A stretch of 64,000 nt of DNA from Marichromatium purpuratum 984 (GTDB taxonomy: Bacteria; Pseudomonadota; Gammaproteobacteria; Chromatiales; Chromatiaceae), in NCBI RefSeq assembly GCF_000224005.2, contig NZ_CP007031.1, positions 1,951,001-2,015,000 of the forward strand. The letters run 5' to 3'. This document shows positions 29,836 through 45,023 of the stretch, piece after piece. Below the pieces are notes generated by a model. That model ran no database searches. It saw only the letters and a list, made by a program, of their open reading frames with translations, and was not told where the DNA came from. Position 1 is the first letter of the stretch, and every line of letters begins with the position of its first letter. A program made the position numbers and the translations under genes.

Positions 29836-30379
29836 AACCGACGAAGGTTGCATAAGGCAGCATGCCCTTGGCCCCGCTGGCGGAGGCCGTGTCTTGATGA
29901 GTGACCAGGAACAGGTCGAGCTTGTTGGCGAGATCCGGGCGATCGAGACCCCAGCGTCCGTCGCCGACGGTGACCACCGCAGGCGGCGGCACCTGACGCT
30001 GCGCCGTGACCGGGAAACCACCGTCGAGTCGGTCGCCGCCCAGGAAGAACAGTGGCGGTACCGCGAACACCGCGATGAAGGCCGCAGCCGCGGCCAATGC
30101 CATCCCCGCGGCCGGCGCCAGCGCACGGCGCGGCTGGAAGCGATGACGCTGATGGAACACCAAGGCGTCGGCCGCCACCTGCTCACGCACCGCATCGGCC
30201 ACCCCGGCGCACGACGGATCGAGCCGCTCGCCGCGGATGGCGTGACCGATCATCTGATAGCTTGCCCAGGTATCGCGCAACGCGTCATCGCGCGCCAGCG
30301 TGTCGAGCAGGCGCCCGGCACTGGCGGAGTCGAGTTCGCCATCTTGGAGTTCGGAAAGTCGTTGTCTTAGCTCGGTCAT
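29819..30379 (-). CDS. rseA: Anti-sigma-E factor RseA/MucA
   Basis: A 186-residue single-pass membrane protein that holds sigma-E inactive. The N-terminal cytoplasmic domain starts MTELRQRLSELQDGELD, typical of the RseA fold, and includes WASYQMIGHAIRGE. A membrane helix lies at about 98-118, followed by a short periplasmic tail to be cut by the DegS/RseP cascade. ATG 30379 gives the standard N-terminus. It follows rpoE by 132 bp. Confidence 0.93.
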   Translation of the reverse strand: MTELRQRLSELQDGELDSASAGRLLDTLARDDALRDTWASYQMIGHAIRGERLDPSCAGVADAVREQVAADALVFHQRHRFQPRRALAPAAGMALAAAAAFIAVFAVPPLFFLGGDRLDGGFPVTAQRQVPPPAVVTVGDGRWGLDRPDLANKLDLFLVTHQDTASASGAKGMLPYATFVGYESPR

Positions 30380-30511
30380 TGGTTCACGCCTGCGCTGGGT
30401 TCTGTCACTGTCTCGGCCTTGCACCCGAGGTCCACGCATCATCGCGCGAGCCGAGCGCTGTGCCACCCAAAGCCCGAACGGACATGCCGCACGGGCGGTT
30501 GACGCCCATAT

Positions 30512-31090
30512 TCAGGGCTTGAGCAATGGACGCAATCGCTTGTCGATCGCGTCACGTGCCCGAAAGATGCGCGAGCGCACGGTGCCGATCGGGCACTCCA
30601 TGGCATTGGCGATCTCCTCGTAGCTCATGCCCTCGAACTCCCGCAGCATGATCGCCGTGCGCAGGTCATCGGGCAGGTCGTCGAGCGCGGCCTGGACGGT
30701 GCGCGCAATCTCGTCGCCGAGCAGCTCGCGCTCGGGCGTGGCGCCATCGCGCAACCGCCCGCCGCTTTCCATCTGCTCGGCCACCTCGGCCTCGACATCA
30801 CCACCCGGTGGACGCCGTCCCTGGGCGACGAGATGATTCTTGACGGTGTTGACGGCGATCCGGTAGAGCCAGGTGTAGAAAGCGCTCTCACCGCGAAACC
30901 CCGGCAAGGCGCGATAGGCCTTGAGGAAGGACTCCTGGGCGACATCCATCACCTCCGCCGGGTCGCGCAGATAGCGCGAGATCAGATTGGAGATCTTCTG
31001 CTGGTACTTCAGCACCAAGAGGTCGAAGGCACGTTTGTCACCGGCCTGGGCGCGCTCGACCAGCTCCTGATCGGCTTGACGCTCAGACAT
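30512..31090 (-). CDS. rpoE: RNA polymerase sigma-E factor (RpoE/AlgU)
   Basis: A 192-residue ECF sigma factor for the envelope-stress response. Region 2 has [20 protein letters not shown] and [17 protein letters not shown]; region 4 has [19 protein letters not shown] and [12 protein letters not shown]. It leads the rse operon and is divergent from nadB, as in many gammaproteobacteria. A possible autoregulatory promoter is noted upstream. Confidence 0.97.
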   Translation of the reverse strand: MSERQADQELVERAQAGDKRAFDLLVLKYQQKISNLISRYLRDPAEVMDVAQESFLKAYRALPGFRGESAFYTWLYRIAVNTVKNHLVAQGRRPPGGDVEAEVAEQMESGGRLRDGATPERELLGDEIARTVQAALDDLPDDLRTAIMLREFEGMSYEEIANAMECPIGTVRSRIFRARDAIDKRLRPLLKP

Positions 31091-31449
31091 GGGTCACGAC
31101 CGCCGGTCCCCCGACCATCGGCTCCGTTGGCATGGACAGCTCCCCGGTTAGGAAGTTCTTCGGGCAGGGTCGCAAAATTCCGACTCCACCCGTGCGAATC
31201 AAAGCATGCAATCCTGACCGGAATCGGTCGAAGCGGCAAGTCCGCACGACATCCACGGCCCCATCGATCAAGCGCCGCCACTGGCGCGACACGGCACGAT
31301 GGCGGCCTGTGGACTGGATTTCCCGCTCCCGGCAGCATAAAAATGAAAGCAGCCCCGCGCCACGGCGTGGAGACGACTCCGGCCCCGAGCATCCCCACGG
31401 GACCGGGGCCACGAACCATTCCTGTTCCCTATTGCAGCGAGTCCCGACC
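31091..31449. other. rpoE-nadB divergent intergenic region
   Basis: This 359-bp region separates the divergent rpoE and nadB genes. It holds a sigma-E-like promoter for rpoE near 31132-31158. The nadB frame is open back to 31132, but those codons are antisense-like and lack homology. No other gene is supported. Confidence 0.5.
31132..31158 (-). promoter_or_regulatory. Candidate sigma-E autoregulatory promoter of rpoE
   Basis: On the minus strand GAACTT (complement of 31153-31158), the exact sigma-E -35 core, is followed by 16 bp and TCCAT (complement of 31132-31136), a partial match to the TCTGA -10. It sits about 42 bp ahead of the rpoE start. Confidence 0.4.
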
Positions 31450-33078
31450 ATGCCAGCAACCGTTCATCGTCATGACGTCCTCATCCTCGGCAGTGGTGCC
31501 GCGGGGCTCAGTCTCGCGCTGCGACTCGATCCCGATCTCTCGGTCGCGGTGGTCTCCAAGCGCGAGTTGGTCGAGGGCAGCACCCTCTACGCTCAGGGCG
31601 GGATCTCGGCGGTGCTCGACGAGCACGACTCGATCGAGTCGCACGTCCAGGACACCCTCAAGGCCGGCGCCCATCTGTGCGATCGCGAGATGGTGCGGAT
31701 GGTCGTCGAGCGCGGCCCCGACAACATCCGCTGGCTGCTCGACCAGGGCGTCGAGTTCACCCGCGACGAGGCCTATCAGAGCACCGGCGGCTATCATCTC
31801 ACCCGCGAGGGCGGACACTCGCACCGGCGCGTAGTCCATGCCGCCGACGCCACCGGGCGCGCGGTGGCGACCACGCTCGAGGCGCAGGTGCGCGAGCGCG
31901 CCAACGTCTCGCTCTACGAGCAGCACATCGCCGTCGACCTGATCACCACCAAACACCTGCCGGGCAGTCGCGACCACCGTTGTCTCGGCGCCTACATCCT
32001 CGATCTCGGCAACGGGCGGGTTGAGACCTTCATGGCCCGCTTCGTGGTGCTCGCCACCGGTGGTGCCAACAAGGTCTATCTCTACACCAGCAACCCCGAC
32101 GTCTCCACCGGCGACGGTATCGCCATGGCCTGGCGCGCCGGGTGCCGGGTGGCGAACATGGAGTTCATGCAGTTCCACCCGACCTGTCTCTATCACCCCG
32201 AGGCGCGTTCCTTCCTGGTCACCGAGGCGTTGCGCGGCGAGGGCGCGCGGCTGTTGCTGCCCGACGGCGAGCGCTTCATGCCGCGCTTCGACGAGCGCGC
32301 CGAACTCGCCCCGCGCGACATCGTCGCACGCGCCATCGACCACGAGATGAAGCGCATCGGCGCGCCCTGCGTCTATCTCGACATCTCCCATCGCCCGGCC
32401 GAGTTCATCGTCGAGCACTTCCCGACCATCCACGCCCGCTGTCTCGAGCTGGGAATCGACATCACCCGCGATCCCATCCCGGTGGTGCCGGCGGCGCACT
32501 ACACCTGTGGCGGCGTGATGGTCGACAGCCACGCCCGTACCGACCTCCCCGGACTCTATGCCAGCGGCGAGACCGCCTATACCGGGCTGCACGGGGCCAA
32601 CCGCATGGCCAGCAACTCGCTGCTCGAGTGCCTGGTCTACTCCGAGCGCGCCGCCGAGGACATCGCCCGCCTGGCGACCAAGGTCGAGTTCGCCGCCGAT
32701 GCGCCGGAGTGGGATGAGAGCCGGGTGACCGAGCCCGACGAGGAGGTGGTGGTCACCCACAACTGGGAGGAGCTGCGCCGCTTCATGTGGGACTATGTCG
32801 GCATCGTCCGCACCACCAAGCGACTGCGGCGCGCCAAACGCCGCGCCGACCTGCTCGCCCACGAGGTGATCGAGTACTACGCCAACTTCCGGGTGAGCAA
32901 CGACCTCATCGAGCTGCGCAATCTGCTCGAGGTCTCCGATCTGATCATCCAGTCGGCACTGCGCCGGCGCGAGAGCCGCGGGTTGCACTATACCCTCGAC
33001 TTCCCGCGCCGCGACGCCTCGCAGCGCACCCCCACCATCCTCATCCCCGATCGCTACGTACCGCGCGCCCGGCACTGA
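31450..33078 (+). CDS. nadB: L-aspartate oxidase
   Basis: A 542-residue FAD enzyme that oxidises L-aspartate to iminoaspartate, the first step of de novo NAD synthesis. The FAD-binding [14 protein letters not shown] is followed by [33 protein letters not shown] and [20 protein letters not shown], all diagnostic of NadB within the succinate dehydrogenase flavoprotein superfamily. ATG 31450 places the dinucleotide fold right at the N-terminus. It diverges from rpoE. Confidence 0.97.
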   Translation: MPATVHRHDVLILGSGAAGLSLALRLDPDLSVAVVSKRELVEGSTLYAQGGISAVLDEHDSIESHVQDTLKAGAHLCDREMVRMVVERGPDNIRWLLDQGVEFTRDEAYQSTGGYHLTREGGHSHRRVVHAADATGRAVATTLEAQVRERANVSLYEQHIAVDLITTKHLPGSRDHRCLGAYILDLGNGRVETFMARFVVLATGGANKVYLYTSNPDVSTGDGIAMAWRAGCRVANMEFMQFHPTCLYHPEARSFLVTEALRGEGARLLLPDGERFMPRFDERAELAPRDIVARAIDHEMKRIGAPCVYLDISHRPAEFIVEHFPTIHARCLELGIDITRDPIPVVPAAHYTCGGVMVDSHARTDLPGLYASGETAYTGLHGANRMASNSLLECLVYSERAAEDIARLATKVEFAADAPEWDESRVTEPDEEVVVTHNWEELRRFMWDYVGIVRTTKRLRRAKRRADLLAHEVIEYYANFRVSNDLIELRNLLEVSDLIIQSALRRRESRGLHYTLDFPRRDASQRTPTILIPDRYVPRARH

Positions 33079-33117
33079 TCAATCCGGCGGGTATAGCCGG
33101 GGAGAGGGTCGCCCCGA

Positions 33118-33145
33118 ATGCGTCTCGAATCACAGCGAGGCGCAT
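33118..33145. other. Hairpin downstream of nadB
   Basis: ATGCGTCTCG (33118-33127) and CGAGGCGCAT (33136-33145) form a 10-bp stem with one G-T pair and an 8-nt loop, 40 bp after the nadB stop. There is no T tract. An AT-rich stretch with TATAAT at 33157-33162 follows and could be a -10 element for the downstream kinase genes, although no good -35 is visible. Confidence 0.5.
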
Positions 33146-33368
33146 GTATCATTCTATATAATTAAGCACTTGAACCCACAGACGAGCACCAGGTCGGTCC
33201 TCTCGCACGCGCTACGCGGACCGCGACGCACCACCTGTCCATCGCCCGGAGTCCAGCGCGCATGTCATCCCCGCAGCCCGCCCCTCCTCGCCGTCGCATA
33301 CGCGCACGGCGCGGCACGATCGATGACGAGCGCGCAACAACGACTCGCCATCTCGCACAGCCAGCGCG

Positions 33369-36300
33369 ATGAGCTGGACGCCGCGCCCGGCCTCCTCGCT
33401 GCGTCACCTGCTGCCGCTGTTCGCACTGATCCTGGTACTGCTGATCAGCGCCTTTTCGGTACTGCTGTGGTGGATCCAGGAGCAACGACTACGCGAGATC
33501 GTCGCTGCCGACATCGACGAGACCGCGACCGTCTTCGATGCCGTCCTCGACGACCAGACCGATTGGCTCAATGCCCTCGCCACCTCGGTGGCGATGGACA
33601 CGACCACCCGCGAGGCGCTCGCCGCGCGTGATCCCGAGCGTCTCGATCGACGCTGGCGCGCCATGTTCGAGCGGCTACGCGCGCGCAATGGCCTCACCCA
33701 CTTCTACTTCATCGGCGCCGACCGGCGCGCTCTGCTGCGACTGCACGCCCCCGAGCGCGCCGGCGACCGGATCGACCGCTTCACCGCGCGCCAGGCCGAA
33801 CGCGACGACAGCGATGCCCAGGGCATCGAACTCGGCCCGCTCGGGACCTTCACCCTCAGAGCGATCAGTCCGATCCACGATCAGGGGCGACGCATCGGCT
33901 ATGTCGAGGTCGGCAAGGAGATTGAGGACATCCTCGCGTCACTGTACGCCCCCACCGAGACCCGGCTGGCGGTGATCATCCGCAAGCACCTGCTCGAACG
34001 CGGACAATGGGAACAGGGCATGCGATTGTTCGGACGCGAGAGTGACTGGGATCGCCTGAGCAACAGCGTCATCACCTACAGCTCTCCAGGGGGCATCCCC
34101 GCCGGCCTGGACCCTGCCATCGAGCAGATCGATCGCCCCGGTCGTCGTCACTACACCCCCGATCGCGAGCTGATGATCGATCACACCCGCTGGCGGCTGT
34201 CGCTGCTGCCGCTCGATGATGCCGCCGGACGGCACGTCGGCGACCTGCTGCTGGCCCACGACCTCACCAGCGAGGCCAGCGCCTTCAGTCAACACATCCG
34301 TACCTGGGGGTTGGTCACCATCTTGCTGCTGACCGCGGCGCTGAGCGCCAGCGGACTCCTGGTGAGGAGTGCCAGACGACTGATCCGTCGCCAACAGACC
34401 GAGCTGATCGAGCATCAAGGACTGCTCGCCGCCACCCTGCGCTCGCTCGGCGAGGGGGTGATCAGCACCGATGCCGACAACCGTATCATCGACATCAACC
34501 AGACCGGCGAACAACTCACCGGATGGGCGGCCATCGAGGCCCGCGGCCGCCCGCTCGGCGATGTATTGCTGCTGGTCGACCCCGAGACCCGCGACCCCCT
34601 TCCGCTGCCCAGCACCGCCACGGTCGAGCGCGCCACCGAGCAGGCGCTGCTGATCACGCGCGGCGACGACAGTCGTCCAGTGGTCACCAGCAACGCGCCC
34701 ATCCGCAACGATCAGGGCCACACCCTGGGTGCGGTGATCGTGTTCCGCGACATGAGCGAGGCGCAGCGCATCCGCCACGAACTCGAACTCAGTCGCGAAC
34801 GCTACATGCTGGCGATCGACTGCAGCAGCGACGGGGTCTGGGACTGGGACCTGCGTAACAACCGGGTCTTCATCTCACCGCGCTGGAAGGAGCAGATCGG
34901 CTTTGCCGACGACGAACTCGACAACGCGTTCGAGAGTTTCGAGACACGACTCCACCCCGACGACAGGCACCGGGTGCTCAACCAGATCGCCAACTATCTG
35001 CAACAACCGCAGGACTCCTACGCGCTCGAGTTCCGACTCAGACACAAGGACGGCAGCTATCGCTGGATCCTCTCGCGCGGGCGGGCGATGTGCAACGCCC
35101 AGGGCGACCCCTATCGAATGAGCGGTTCGCATACCGACATCAGCGCCCGCAAGGAGGCCGAGCGCACCATGACGATGCTCTCGGCCGCGGTCGAGCACAG
35201 CGACGACCTGGTCGCCATCCGCGACCTGGAGCTGCGCGTGATCGCCGCCAACCCGGCCTTCGCCCAGGCCGTCGGCGCGAACTCCACCGGAGACCTGGTC
35301 GGACGCACCGATGCCGAGCTGCTCGACATCGACCCCGGGGAGGAACCGGCGCGCTCGCTCATGGCCGATGAGCGCCGCGCCCAGTTCCTCCCCGCGGGCG
35401 AGAACCTCGCCCGCGAGCACGACGTCCGGCTGGCCAACGGCGAGACCCGCACCCTGCTGACCAAAAAATACCCGATCTACGATCACGACCAGCGGTTGAT
35501 CGGCACCGGCACCCTGTCGATCGATATCAGCGCCCGCAAGCGTGCCGAGGATGCGCTGCGCGAGACCAACGCGGCGCTCAAGGCATCGATCGAGCGCGCC
35601 AACGCCCTGGCCAACCGCGCCAAGATGGCCAGCCGCGCCAAGAGCCGCTTCCTGTCGAACATGAGCCACGAGATTCGCACCCCACTCAACGGGGTCATCG
35701 GCATGCTCGGACTGCTGCACGAGAGCCCGCTCAGCGCCGATCAACAGCGCTATCTCGAGATCGCCCAGCACAGCGGCGAGGGGCTGCTCAAGATCATCAA
35801 CGACATCCTCGACTTCTCCAAGGTCGAGGCCGGCAAGCTCGAACTCGAACGCATCGACTTCGACCTCGGCGAACTGCTCGACGACTTCGTCGCCACCATG
35901 GCGCTGCACGCCCACGAGAAGACGCTGGAGCTGACCTGCACAGCCGCGCCGGATATCCCCACGGCCCTGCGCGGCGACCCAGGGCGCGTGTTGCAGATCC
36001 TCACCAACCTGGTCGGTAACGCGATCAAGTTCACCGAGCACGGCGAGGTCGCGGTGCGCGCTACCCTGCTCGACTGCGACGCGCATCAGGTCAGGCTGCG
36101 CCTGGCGGTCCGCGACACCGGTATCGGCATCCCGCGCGACAAGCGCGAGCGGCTGTTCCACGGCTTCTCCCAGGTCGATCCCTCGAACACCCGCCGCTAC
36201 GGCGGCACCGGGCTCGGGTTGGCGATCACCAAGCAACTGGTCGAGCTGATGGGCGGTGAACTCGGTCTCGAGAGCACCCTCGGCCAGGGTTCGATCTTCT

Positions 36301-37560
36301 GGTGCGACCTGCCCTTCGCGCGCCAGCGGGGACCCGAGGCGGAGCAGCACCGACCACAACCATCGGCGCGATTGCGCGGCGCGCGGGTGCTGGTGGTCGA
36401 CGACAATCGTCACAACCGCGAGCTGATCGCCGCGCAGCTCAGCGACTGGGGGCTGACCGTCGCCGAGGCCGGCGACGGCGATCAAGCATTGGAGCACCTC
36501 CACGAGGGCGTCGCTCAGGAGCACCCCTTCACCATCGCGCTCATCGATGTGAACATGCCGGACATGGACGGTCTCACCCTGGGCGAGGCGATCAGGGCCG
36601 AGCCGACGCTGGCCGGTACCGCCCTGGTGATGATGACCGCGCTCGGCATCGCCCGCGAGGCCGAGCGCTGCGCCCGTCACGCCCTCGGCCTTCAACTGAC
36701 CAAACCGATGCGTCAGCGCGAGCTGCTCGCCACGCTGGAACAGACACTGACGCGACCCGCGGACCAGCCACACCCGGTCGCATCGCCCACTCAGCGCGCG
36801 CGCCACCCGGCGCGACTGCTGCTCGCCGACGACAACCTCACCAACCAACAGGTGGCGCTCGGCATCCTCGGCCACCTCGGCTTCGATGCCGACTGCGTGA
36901 GCAACGGCCGTCAGGTCCTCGAGGCGCTCGAGGCGCGTCACTACGACCTGCTGCTGCTCGATGTGCAGATGCCGCTGCTCGACGGACTCGAGACCACCAG
37001 GCACATTCGCGACCCGGCGCAGGGATTGCTCAATCGCGACATCCCGATCATCGCCATGACCGCGCACGCGCTCGAAGAGGATCGGGAGCGCTGTCTGCAC
37101 GCCGGCATGAACGACTACCTGGCCAAGCCGATCGACCGCAAGGCACTGGCCGCGGCGCTCGAGCAGTGGCTGCCACAGCAGGCCCTCTCCTCTCCCGGCG
37201 CCCTCCCGGTCCTCGACACACCGGCGCTGATGGAGGGGCTGATGGCCGACAGTGCGCTTATCCATCAGGTGATCGAGACCTTCCTCGACGACCTCCCCAA
37301 GCAGCTCGCCATGCTCAACCAGCATCAGCAACGACGGGATCTGGTCGCCTGTGCGCGCCACGCCTATCACATCGAAGGCGCAGCCGCGAGCCTCGGCGCG
37401 CGACAGCTGGCCGAGGCCGCCACCGAACTCGAGACGACCTGCCGCTGTGCCAGTGATCCGGCAGCGATCGCCGCGCCGCTCAGCGCGGTCGAGGCCGCCT
37501 TCGCCGACCTCCGCGCGGCCCTGACCCGGCTCCAAGACACCCTGCCCCAGGAGCATCCTC

Positions 37561-37571
<11 letters not shown>
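33369..37571 (+). CDS. Hybrid sensor histidine kinase: periplasmic sensor, 3 PAS, HisKA, HATPase, 2 REC, HPt
   Basis: A 1,400-residue membrane kinase with a full internal phosphorelay. Two transmembrane helices (about 13-35 and 312-334) flank a periplasmic sensor of about 275 residues, dCACHE-like in size and in the block [16 protein letters not shown]. Three PAS domains occupy about 350-730. The phosphorylated histidine is H767 ([11 protein letters not shown]), with an N box [13 protein letters not shown] near 883. Receiver aspartates are D1060 and D1198. The C-terminal HPt has H1334 in [12 protein letters not shown]. It overlaps the next kinase gene by 11 bp. The cognate response regulator is unknown; the REC-PP2C protein across the convergent region is a candidate. 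Confidence 0.93.
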
Positions 37572-40472
<2,901 letters not shown>

Positions 40473-40476
<4 letters not shown>

Positions 40477-43058
40477 CCCTTCACCGCGCGGCTGCCGAAC
40501 GCGGCCAGATAGCGCTCGCACTCGACCGCCGCCAACGGTCTGGAGTAGAGAAATCCCTGGGCCAGCCGACAGCCGTGCACGCGCAGGAAGTCGCGCTGGC
40601 GCGCCGTTTCCACCCCCTCGGCGAGGACATCGAGCGACAGGCTCTCGGCCAGGGCGATGATCGCCTTGGTGATGGCCACGTCGCTGGCGTCCTCGGGCAG
40701 CTCGGAGACGAAGGAGCGGTCGATCTTGAGCTTGGTGAAGGGCAAGCGCTTGAGATAGCTCAGCGAGGAGTAGCCGGTGCCGAAATCATCGAGCGCCACC
40801 TTGATCCCGAGCGCGCGCAACCGCTCGAGCTGAGGGATGACCTGATCGGAGGCGCGCATCATCACCGACTCGGTGACCTCGAGTTCGAGCTGCCCGGCGT
40901 CGAGTCCACTCTCGCGCAGACTGCGCTGGATCACCCCGAGCAACTCTTGATCGGCGAACTGCTTGGTCGAGAGATTGACGCACATCATCGTCTCCGCCGA
41001 CAACAGCCCGGCATCGCGCCACTCGGCCATCTGCCGGCACGCCTCGGCCAGCACCCAGCGCCCGAGCGGCACGATCAATCCCGACTCCTCGGCCAGCGGG
41101 ATGAACTTGCCCGGCGCCACCAGACCGAGTTCCGGGTGCTGCCAGCGCACCAACGCCTCGAGCCCGTGCAACCGCTCGCCATTGAGTTCGAGTTGCGGCT
41201 GATAGTGCAGCACGAAGGCGTGCGTGGCCAGCGCCTGGCGCAGACTGCCCTCGAGCAGCACCTGCTCGAAGGCATGCGCGGTCAGCTCCTCGGTATAGAA
41301 GTCGAAGGTGCCACCGCCTCCGGCCTTGGCGCGATAGAGCGCGGCATCGGCGTTGCGGATCAGGTCATCGCCACTGCTGCCGTGCTCGGGGTAGCGACTG
41401 ATGCCGATGCTCGCGCCAAGCACCAGATTGTGCCCCTGCAGCTCGAACGGCGTGGAGAAGGCGCCGATGATCCGCTGGGCGACGCCGATGACCTGATCGC
41501 TCCCGCGCAATCCGCGCAGGATCACGCCGAACTCGTCGCCCCCCATCCGCGCCAGGGTGTCACCCGACGCGAACAGCCCGCGCAACCGGTTGGCGACGCG
41601 CTTGAGGATACGATCACCATCGCTGTGATCGAAGCTGTCGTTGATGTGCTTGAAACGGTCGAGGTCGATGATCAGTACCGCCAGCTCGTCGCCCTGCACC
41701 TGGGCCTGCTCGATGGCGAAGGTCAGACGCTCGGAGAACAGGGCGCGATTGGGCAGACCGGTGAGCAGGTCGTAACGGGTGAGCTGGGTATTGGCCTGAT
41801 CGCTGGCCTCGAGCCTGGCGAGCAGATGCAGTCGCTCGGTGATCTCGCGCGAAGCCTCGATGATGCCGACGATATGGCCGTCATCGTCGTAGAGCGGGCT
41901 GGCGGCGACCTCGAAGCTGCGCTCCTTGCCGTCCTTGTCGGTGCGGTGATGCACCACCTTGCACGGCGCCTTGGTGTCGAGGATACGCTGCAACGGACAG
42001 GGGTTACGGGCATCGCCGCAGGGTTCATCCCTGCCTTGCCACAGCTGGTGGCACCTGAAGGCGCTCGGCTCCAGCCCGACGAGACGGATCAGCTCACGCG
42101 CACACTGGTTCATCCGCAAGACCTGATAATCGAGTCCGATCACCAGGATCGGCTCGTCGATCCCGTCGATCACGTGCTGGAGGAAGGCCCGCTCCTCGCG
42201 CAACGCCCGGGCGCGGGACAGGGTCTGCACCGACATCCGATTGAACGCCCGCGCCAGCTCGTCGAGTTCGTCGTGCCCTGCGCAGGGCAGCGGCGCCACC
42301 TCGCACTCGACGGCCAGGGCGTGAGCGGCACGCTGCAGCCGCATCACCTTGTCGACCACGAAACGCTGCAACAGGATGCCACCGGCGAGCAGCATCAGAG
42401 GGAAGATCAGCAGGTGGTCGAGTACCGAGCTGAGCCATGCCGCATCGGTCCGGCGCTCAACCGAAGCGCTCGGGATACGCACACTGAGGATCCCGCGCAG
42501 CTCGCCCGCGCGATAACCGAATCCGCCCTGGTAGCGTTCGGCGATGGCGGCCGGGGCGGTGTCACGATCACCGTGACAGCCGAGACAGCTCGGCTCGACC
42601 CAGATCGGACGCGCATAGTGATAGAAGCGCTGGCCATCGGCATCGTTGAGCGCGACCAATCGGTCCTCGGCCTCGGGCGCACGCTCGAAGAAGCGGATCG
42701 CCTCGATCTCGTCGGAATCTGCCTGATGGATCGGATTGCGCGCCCGCAGCGTCACGGCACTGAAGCGTAGCGCACTCGGAATCTGCTCCTGAACCGCCTC
42801 GGTCAGCCGATCGATCGCCGGCGCGGGGAGGAAATCGCGTCCTTCGGTACCATCGCCGAAATGGGTCAGGTGATGCACCCGATGGGCCGCCAACAGCACC
42901 GTGTGCAGGGTACGGGCATCATCGCGCACCTGATCGAGCATCAACTGACGCAACATGCGATGGTGGTCGAACTGCAGGGCGAGAAACCCGATGAGCACCA
43001 CCAGACCAACCCCCAGCCACAGCTTGAACTGCAGTCGCGACAGGCGAATTCGGGTCAT
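40473..43058 (-). CDS. Membrane GGDEF-EAL protein with a c-type-heme (Tll0287/DUF3365-like) sensor
   Basis: An 861-residue bifunctional c-di-GMP enzyme candidate. TM1 (about 12-30) is followed by a periplasmic domain bearing CLGCH at 158-162, a covalent heme-c site in the context [20 protein letters not shown], typical of Tll0287-like sensors. TM2 (about 208-230), HAMP and a cysteine-rich PAS with [10 protein letters not shown] precede GGDEF (intact, 506-510) and EAL (E634-A-L, with [12 protein letters not shown] and AEGVE). Both catalytic domains look competent. The heme suggests redox or gas control. It lies 236 bp downstream of the HsbR-like gene and is convergent with the kinases. Confidence 0.92.
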
Positions 43059-43294
43059 CTTGACATCTCGGGCATGGTCTTCTCGACACGGGACATCCGG
43101 ATTCGTCGCTGTCGATGCCGACCTCCGTCTGACATCAAGACACCGAGCGGCGCCGAGCCTGAATGAATGGGGAACGAGTCGTGCAAAGGTATGTCACATG
43201 TGGTGAGCGCGACAACCCGTCTGGATCAGCTGATCGGTGATTCTGCGACCCCCGTCCATCACCGGCGAGCGGCAACCACAGCGCGCGCCGAGCA

Positions 43295-45007
43295 CTACCA
43301 GCGATAGCGAGCCTCGACCCGCGAGCCGACGGCATCGATGCTGACCGACTCGCACAGTCCGCGCACCAGAGTCAGACCACGCCCCCAGGGGCAAGCGGTA
43401 TCCGGAGTGGTGAAATGCTCGGAATCGAGCACGAAACCCGCACCACTGTCGGCAACCGAGATCACCACCTGACCGCCGCGCTCTGCCGGACTGAAGCCAA
43501 CCTCGACCCGCACCCAGCCGCGACAGCCCTCGGCCAGCCGGGTGGCGCGATCGCGGTAATACTGCTCGAAGCCATCGGCGGTCCGTTTTATCCGCGACGA
43601 GAGTCCCAGTACGCCATGCTCGAGGGCGTTGGCATAGAGTTCGGCGAATACCGTCTCGAGCGCGCCTTCCTGGGCCTCGAGTCCATCGAGCAGACCCAGC
43701 GGGCCGAGCGCGGCGCGCAACGAGGGCGGGTTGCCGATCTGGCCATCGCGCAGCTCCAGCGACCAACGCCAGCTGCCACTGCTGCCGCGCACCAGCTGGC
43801 CGTTGGCGACCGGCGCGGTGGCGGCATCGAGCGGGCACTCGAGCAGGGCGATGTCGTCGAGCTGCTCGGTCTGCTCGCAGTGACGATCGAGCGCCTCGAT
43901 CAGCGCCGGCAGCAGGGACACGCCGGGTTGCCAGCCGTGCAGCAGTTCCATCAGGCCACGCTCGATGAACATCCGCCCCTCGCGATCGAGCGCCTCGAGC
44001 AGCCCGTCGCTCATCAGCAGCAGCCGATCGCCGGGCGAGAGCGCCACCCGGTGGTGCTGCTCGCGCATCGGGAACTCGGCCTGGATACCCAGTGGCAAGG
44101 CGTGCGAGGGAAGCTCGATCAGCGCCTCGCAGGTGCGCAGCCAACCGCTCGGCATGCCGCCGTTCCACCAAAACAGGGCATCGCCCGCAGCCGAGATCGA
44201 GATCAGCACCGCGGCCATGAAGCGATCGGCCGGCAACACCTGGTGGAGCTTGCGGTTGATCGCCGCGAGCACCCGGGCGTCATCGGCGCCGCGCCGGGTC
44301 ATGGTATGGAAGATATCGGCCACCGGCAGGGCGCCGAAGGCGGCGGCCAGACCATGGCCGGTGAAGTCCCCGAGCAGGATGCGCAGCCCGCCGTCGGGCA
44401 GGCGCTGGGTGAGCACCAGATCACCGTTGAACAGCGCCGCCGGGCGCTGCAGCAGCGCCAGATGCTCGACCTCGGCGTTGCGATTGCCGACGGCATAACT
44501 CAGCACCCGCTCGGCGAGCGCCTGCTCCTCGTGCTCGCGCTCGAGCAACTCGGCGAGGGCGAGTTTCTGCGCCGCCAGACGCCGGTGCAGATCACGCACC
44601 CGCTCCATCGCCCGGATCCGCGACTTGAGCACCCCGAGGCTGAAGGGCTTGGAGAGGAAGTCGTCGCCGCCGGCGGCGATGCAGCTGGTCATCGACTCCT
44701 CGTCGCTCAAGGCGGTGAGGAAGATCACCGGCACGAAGTCCATCCCCGAGAGCTGCTTGATCCGTGTCGTCGTCTCCAGGCCGCTGAGCCTCGGCATCAT
44801 CACGTCCATGAAGACGATGTCGGGACGCTCGTCGACGAACAGCTCGAGGGCCACCTCGCCACTGAGCGCCTCAAGCGTCCTGAAGCCCTCGCGCTGCAGC
44901 ATCCGCGACAGCAGACGGCAGTTGGCCAGCTCGTCATCGACGATCAGCGCGGTACCGCGCTGCTCTCGTGGACTGTCGCCGACGGCACCGGTGGTGGATA
45001 CATCCAT
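43295..45007 (-). CDS. REC-PP2C-HATPase response regulator (HsbR/RsbU-RsbW-like)
   Basis: A 570-residue partner-switching regulator. An N-terminal receiver has D68 (FMDVMMPRLSG) and a short coiled coil. A PP2C/SpoIIE phosphatase follows, with FNGDLVL, LLGDFTGHGLAAA and LMSDGLLEA supplying the metal aspartates. The C-terminal half has an RsbW-type HATPase with ELYANALEHGVLGL and VADSGAGF. By analogy with Pseudomonas HsbR, the phosphatase and kinase halves would respectively dephosphorylate and phosphorylate the STAS protein encoded 16 bp upstream. It is the last gene of the che operon. The HATPase could also bind an anti-sigma partner such as FlgM; that is inference. Confidence 0.9.
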   Translation of the reverse strand: MDVSTTGAVGDSPREQRGTALIVDDELANCRLLSRMLQREGFRTLEALSGEVALELFVDERPDIVFMDVMMPRLSGLETTTRIKQLSGMDFVPVIFLTALSDEESMTSCIAAGGDDFLSKPFSLGVLKSRIRAMERVRDLHRRLAAQKLALAELLEREHEEQALAERVLSYAVGNRNAEVEHLALLQRPAALFNGDLVLTQRLPDGGLRILLGDFTGHGLAAAFGALPVADIFHTMTRRGADDARVLAAINRKLHQVLPADRFMAAVLISISAAGDALFWWNGGMPSGWLRTCEALIELPSHALPLGIQAEFPMREQHHRVALSPGDRLLLMSDGLLEALDREGRMFIERGLMELLHGWQPGVSLLPALIEALDRHCEQTEQLDDIALLECPLDAATAPVANGQLVRGSSGSWRWSLELRDGQIGNPPSLRAALGPLGLLDGLEAQEGALETVFAELYANALEHGVLGLSSRIKRTADGFEQYYRDRATRLAEGCRGWVRVEVGFSPAERGGQVVISVADSGAGFVLDSEHFTTPDTACPWGRGLTLVRGLCESVSIDAVGSRVEARYRW

Positions 45008-45023
45008 CGCTGCTCCCGGCCGC